This document shows positions 60,840-64,000 of a DNA stretch of 64,000 nucleotides, in pieces (position 1 is the first letter of the stretch; every line of letters begins with the position of its first letter). The stretch lies in the NCBI GenBank assembly GCA_001825665.1, contig MHXZ01000102.1, positions 31,550 to 95,549 on the forward strand. Reading direction: 5' to 3'. The translations under genes and the position numbers were made by a program. Source of the stretch: Planctomycetes bacterium GWF2_41_51 (GTDB taxonomy: Bacteria; Planctomycetota; Phycisphaerae; Sedimentisphaerales; UBA12454). The notes under the pieces were generated by a model. It was not told the origin of the DNA. It worked only from the letters and a program-made list of their open reading frames with translations, and ran no database searches.

Positions 60840-62027
60840 ATGGCGGAATTATTTAAAGTTCTTGTTGTTGATGATGAACCGGGGATGCGTTCCGGTGTAG
60901 CCCGTATTTTAAACGATTGCTGTATCAATTTACCTGAGATGAAAACTGATGTGCGGTTTACGGTTAGTGAAGCCGAAAGCGCAGAGCAGGGAATTGAACT
61001 TATCGAATCGCAAAAACCTGATATATTGCTTCTCGACCATAAACTGCCCGGCATGACCGGACTTGAACTGCTGATAAAATTAACTGAAAAGAAAATCGAT
61101 ATTCTTACAGTGATGATGACCGCATATGCCTCTCTGGAAACTGCGGTTGAAGCGACTAAAAACGGTGCTTACGATTTTCTTGCCAAGCCGTTTTCACCCG
61201 CAGAGCTAAAGCACCTCATGCGAAAAGGTTCAAGCAGAATCCTTTATAAACGTCAGGCCAGAAGTCTTGCCGAAGAAAAGAAAAAAGTTCGTTTCGAATT
61301 TATTTCCGTCCTCGCGCACGAATTAAAATCTCCCCTTGCCGCCATACAGGGCTATTTGAATATCATTCATGAGAGAATTTTGGGCAACGACCTTGAAGTC
61401 TATGACACGATGATTGAAAGAAGCCTGGTAAGACTCGAAGGTATGAAAAAATTAATATTCGATTTGCTCGATATGACAAGAATTGAATCAGAACAAAGAA
61501 AAAGGGAATTCGCAAATATCAATATCTGCGAACATGCCAAAAAAGCGATTGAAACATCAGCCCTGGCTGCTAAAGAACGGGATATAACTATTAATTTCAA
61601 TGGCCCCGATAATGTTGCGATGAACGGCGATGTTCTCGAAATAGATATAATCCTGAATAATCTGATATCCAACGCCATTAAGTACAATAAGGATAACGGT
61701 AAAGTTGATGTTGACATAAGCAGCAATGATAATTTTGTGATTATTAAGGTCAGCGATACCGGCATTGGCATGAAAGACGATGAGATGAAAAAACTTTTCA
61801 GGGATTTCGTCAGAATCAAAAACGAGCAGACAAGAAATATCCTTGGAAGCGGTTTGGGACTTTCAACTGTAAATAAACTTGTACAAATATATGAAGGAAA
61901 AGTCAGTGTGCAAAGCGAGTTTTCAAAAGGCACCTGCTTTACGGTTGAACTTTTGAAAAATTCACATCAGAATCTGAAAGAAGAAAGTGAATTGCCTGCA
62001 AATAAAATCATGGCTAAAACAGAGTAA
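60840..62027 (+). CDS. receiver-histidine kinase hybrid (N-terminal receiver)
   Basis: A 395-residue cytoplasmic protein. Residues 1-125 form a receiver with phosphoacceptor D66 (ILLLDHKLPGMTG), T94 and K116. Residues 150-215 form a HisKA domain with H160 (SVLAHELKSPLAAIQG), and 250-375 the HATPase (NNLISNAIKYN, DTGIGM, GSGLGL). A receiver placed before the kinase suggests that it takes phosphate or a signal from the upstream H-cluster-like kinase, forming a relay. The hydE start lies 41 bp inside its 3' end. Confidence 0.88.
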   Translation: MAELFKVLVVDDEPGMRSGVARILNDCCINLPEMKTDVRFTVSEAESAEQGIELIESQKPDILLLDHKLPGMTGLELLIKLTEKKIDILTVMMTAYASLETAVEATKNGAYDFLAKPFSPAELKHLMRKGSSRILYKRQARSLAEEKKKVRFEFISVLAHELKSPLAAIQGYLNIIHERILGNDLEVYDTMIERSLVRLEGMKKLIFDLLDMTRIESEQRKREFANINICEHAKKAIETSALAAKERDITINFNGPDNVAMNGDVLEIDIILNNLISNAIKYNKDNGKVDVDISSNDNFVIIKVSDTGIGMKDDEMKKLFRDFVRIKNEQTRNILGSGLGLSTVNKLVQIYEGKVSVQSEFSKGTCFTVELLKNSHQNLKEESELPANKIMAKTE

Positions 62028-63054
62028 CCCTGTCGAGCTCGCGAAATTGCGCGAGTTGGCTGACAGTGTCCGCAAAGAAAATGTAGGCAGTCAAATACAT
62101 CTGCGGGGATTAATTGAATTTTCCAATATTTGCAGCAGAAAGTGCTTATATTGCGGAATAAATGCATCAAATTGTAAAATTCAACGCTATCAAATGAGCA
62201 GGCAGGAAATTCTCGAATGCGCTCGAACCGCAAAAGAATTGAAATATGGTACGGTTGTTCTGCAAAGCGGTGAAAATAAAAAATTAGATGTCAATTTTCT
62301 TGCAGAGGTTATAAGAGAAATTAAAAGCACCGTTGACCTCGCTGTAACATTGAGTGTAGGCGAATGGAATTTAGAAACTTACAAGTTGTGGAAACACGCC
62401 GGCGCCGACAGATTTCTGCTCAGGTTTGAAACAAGCAATGACCAATTATACAGGCGTCTTCATCCGGACAGCAAAAATGGTGCAGCCGAAAGATTCGAAG
62501 CAATAAAGTTACTTAAAAGTCTCGGATATGAGATTGGAAGCGGTGTAATGATAGGTCTGCCGGGACAAAGCTATGATATGCTCGCAGAGGATTTACTCAA
62601 ATTTAAGGAACTCGACCTCGATATGATAGGTGTCGGACCATATATTAAGCACGAGAATACCGAGCTTGGCAGAGAACTGCAATCCTTTATGCTCGACAGC
62701 GAAAATCAGGTTCCCGCAACTGAAGAAATGACTTATAAAGTTATAGCGCTGAGCCGCTTGCTCTGTCCAAAAGCGAATATTCCGAGCACAACTGCGCTTG
62801 CAACTCTGAATAAGCAAAGCGGAAGAGAGCAGGGCCTTTGCAGCGGCGCAAATATTGTTATGCCTAATGTAACGCTGGTAAAATACCGGCAGATGTATGA
62901 GATTTATCCGGCAAAAGCCTGTATTTATGAAACCGCCGAGGCTTGCCATTCCTGCATGATTAAACGCATCGAAAGTATCGGACGCAAAATCGGAACCGGC
63001 AGCGGTATTTCTCCTCGATTCCTTGAACGCACAGAAAATGGGGTTAAATTATAA
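61987..63054 (+). CDS. hydE: [FeFe]-hydrogenase maturation radical SAM enzyme HydE
   Basis: A 355-residue radical SAM enzyme with a GTG start, overlapping the preceding kinase gene. The SAM [4Fe-4S] motif is C-x3-C-x2-C in CSRKCLYCGIN. LQSGENKKLD, LRFETSND and GVMIGLPGQS follow in the usual order. HydE helps build the diiron subcluster of the H-cluster together with HydG and HydF. It forms the start of the maturation part of the operon and overlaps hydG by one base. Confidence 0.95.
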   Translation: MNCLQIKSWLKQSNPVELAKLRELADSVRKENVGSQIHLRGLIEFSNICSRKCLYCGINASNCKIQRYQMSRQEILECARTAKELKYGTVVLQSGENKKLDVNFLAEVIREIKSTVDLAVTLSVGEWNLETYKLWKHAGADRFLLRFETSNDQLYRRLHPDSKNGAAERFEAIKLLKSLGYEIGSGVMIGLPGQSYDMLAEDLLKFKELDLDMIGVGPYIKHENTELGRELQSFMLDSENQVPATEEMTYKVIALSRLLCPKANIPSTTALATLNKQSGREQGLCSGANIVMPNVTLVKYRQMYEIYPAKACIYETAEACHSCMIKRIESIGRKIGTGSGISPRFLERTENGVKL

Positions 63055-64000
63055 TGATAAAAGAAAAAAAATTCAGCAGCACCGTAAAAGATTTCATCGA
63101 TGACAATTGCTTACAAAAACTTATTGATGAAAAAAAAACAGATAAGCAGGCTGTCCGGGATATAATCGCCAAAAGCCTGAATAAACAGGCTCTGTCGGTC
63201 GAGGAAACCGCAGTTCTCCTTGCAGCCGATAATGAACTGACAGAAGAAATTTACGATGCCGCAAGAAAACTCAAAAGAGAAGTTTACGGCAACAGGATTG
63301 TTCTCTTTGCGCCACTTTATATTGGCAACAAATGTATCAACAACTGTGCTTATTGTGCTTTTCGTTCATCTAATAAAGAAGCAATCAGGCGAACATTAAG
63401 CAGCGAAGAAATCGCAAAACAGGTACAGGCACTTGAAAACGTCGGTCATAAAAGAATGATTCTCGTTTTCGGAGAACATAAAGATTACGATGCTAAGTTC
63501 ATGGCCGATTGTGTTCAAAAAGTTTACAGCATTAAGATCGGAAAAGGTGAAATCCGCAGAGTAAATATCAACGCTGCTCCGCTGGACATCGAAGGATATA
63601 AAATAGTCAAGGCAGCCGGAATCGGAACGTACCAGATTTTTATGGAGACATATCATCACGAAAGCTTCCGAAAATATCATCCGGCTAATACCCAAAAAGG
63701 TGATTACCTTTACCGGCTTGATGGATTAAGCAGAGCTTTTGAGGCTGGTTGTGATGACGTTGGCGTTGGCGCTTTGTTTGGTTTGTATGACTGGAGATTC
63801 GAGACGCTCGGTCTCGTAAGTCATGCCCTTTTTTTGCAGAAAAGCTACGGAGTAGGTCCGCATACAATCAGTTTTCCGAGAATTCAGCCTGCCGCGGGTG
63901 TAAATCTCGATGAAAAATGGATGGTCAAAGACGCCGATTTCAAAAAGATGGTAGCAATTTTAAGACTCGCTGTTCCATACACAGGCTTGATTTTAACTGC
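63054..64000 (+). CDS. hydG: [FeFe]-hydrogenase maturation radical SAM enzyme HydG, 3' truncated by window end
   Basis: The ATG overlaps the hydE stop as TAATG and the frame is open to base 64000 (about 315 of roughly 470 residues). The radical SAM motif is C-x3-C-x2-C in NKCINNCAYCAFRSSN. RMILVFGEH, GTYQIFMETYHHESF and SFPRIQPAAGV are typical of HydG/ThiH. HydG cleaves tyrosine to supply CO and CN- for the H-cluster. The C-terminal second cluster domain lies outside the window, and hydF is expected downstream. Confidence 0.95.
   Translation, partial: MIKEKKFSSTVKDFIDDNCLQKLIDEKKTDKQAVRDIIAKSLNKQALSVEETAVLLAADNELTEEIYDAARKLKREVYGNRIVLFAPLYIGNKCINNCAYCAFRSSNKEAIRRTLSSEEIAKQVQALENVGHKRMILVFGEHKDYDAKFMADCVQKVYSIKIGKGEIRRVNINAAPLDIEGYKIVKAAGIGTYQIFMETYHHESFRKYHPANTQKGDYLYRLDGLSRAFEAGCDDVGVGALFGLYDWRFETLGLVSHALFLQKSYGVGPHTISFPRIQPAAGVNLDEKWMVKDADFKKMVAILRLAVPYTGLILT

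Overview
The window looks like a chromosome segment of an anaerobic, polysaccharide-degrading member of the Planctomycetota, most likely class Phycisphaerae (Sedimentisphaerales-like). This is an inference from three signs: secreted enzymes with dockerin-like calcium repeats ending in a WL motif, a prepilin-like protein with the H-X9-DG motif common in Planctomycetes and Lentisphaerae, and large sugar clusters beside an [FeFe]-hydrogenase operon. Base composition is moderately AT-rich by eye. No rRNA, tRNA, CRISPR array or prophage was seen.

Region 1 (1-33.8 kb, all on the + strand) is a carbohydrate utilisation locus. It opens with the 3' part of an AraR-type (GntR plus LacI-like) regulator, followed by a secreted dockerin protein, an SSS transporter, a modular carbohydrate-binding protein, a prepilin-like protein, a large secreted DUF1680/GH127-type enzyme, an AraC regulator and a second, cytoplasmic GH127-type enzyme. 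A catabolic block follows: ketose 3-epimerase, RpiB-family isomerase, secreted GH51 arabinofuranosidase, DhaK, DhaL, a RhaT/GRP-like transporter and a FucI/AraA-superfamily isomerase. Two tandem secreted GH127 paralogues close it. The GH51 and four GH127-type enzymes point to L-arabinose-containing glycans. Inside the cell, isomerase, epimerase, a DhaKL-type kinase and an RpiB-like isomerase could form a non-canonical ketose route, since no AraB or AraD is visible. Then come a GxGYxYP-type protein, a GH38 mannosidase, an Nramp-related carrier without the metal-binding motif, ManA and a secreted helical-barrel protein.

Region 2 (33.9-52 kb) is mixed housekeeping and accessory DNA. It holds a uroporphyrinogen-decarboxylase-like gene remnant, a YejM-like membrane sulfatase, an S2P protease with CBS domains, DUF486, a four-helix-bundle gene between inverted repeats, MarC, a glycosyltransferase, a retropepsin-like/DUF5678 pair, a STAS protein, RNase III with an interlocked-palindrome leader, a metallophosphoesterase, tandem DUF4056 lipoproteins, a GH28 enzyme, a RAYT transposase among paired-hairpin REP repeats, and an orphan HsdR-N-type nuclease domain. 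Several intergenic stretches are rich in repeats.

Region 3 (52-64 kb) is an [FeFe]-hydrogenase operon: a terminator-like hairpin, then a promoter overlapping a near-consensus Rex box, then rex, hydC, a hydB fused to a GltD-like NADPH:flavin module, hydA, a receiver protein, a histidine kinase carrying a hydrogenase-like sensor domain, a receiver-kinase, hydE and hydG (cut by the window end). The arrangement suggests fermentative H2 metabolism controlled by NADH/NAD+ through Rex and possibly by H2 or redox state through the kinase. Sugar breakdown in region 1 would supply the reducing equivalents. The strongest candidates for something new are the HydB-GltD fusion with its embedded sensor module and the arabinose-like catabolic block.
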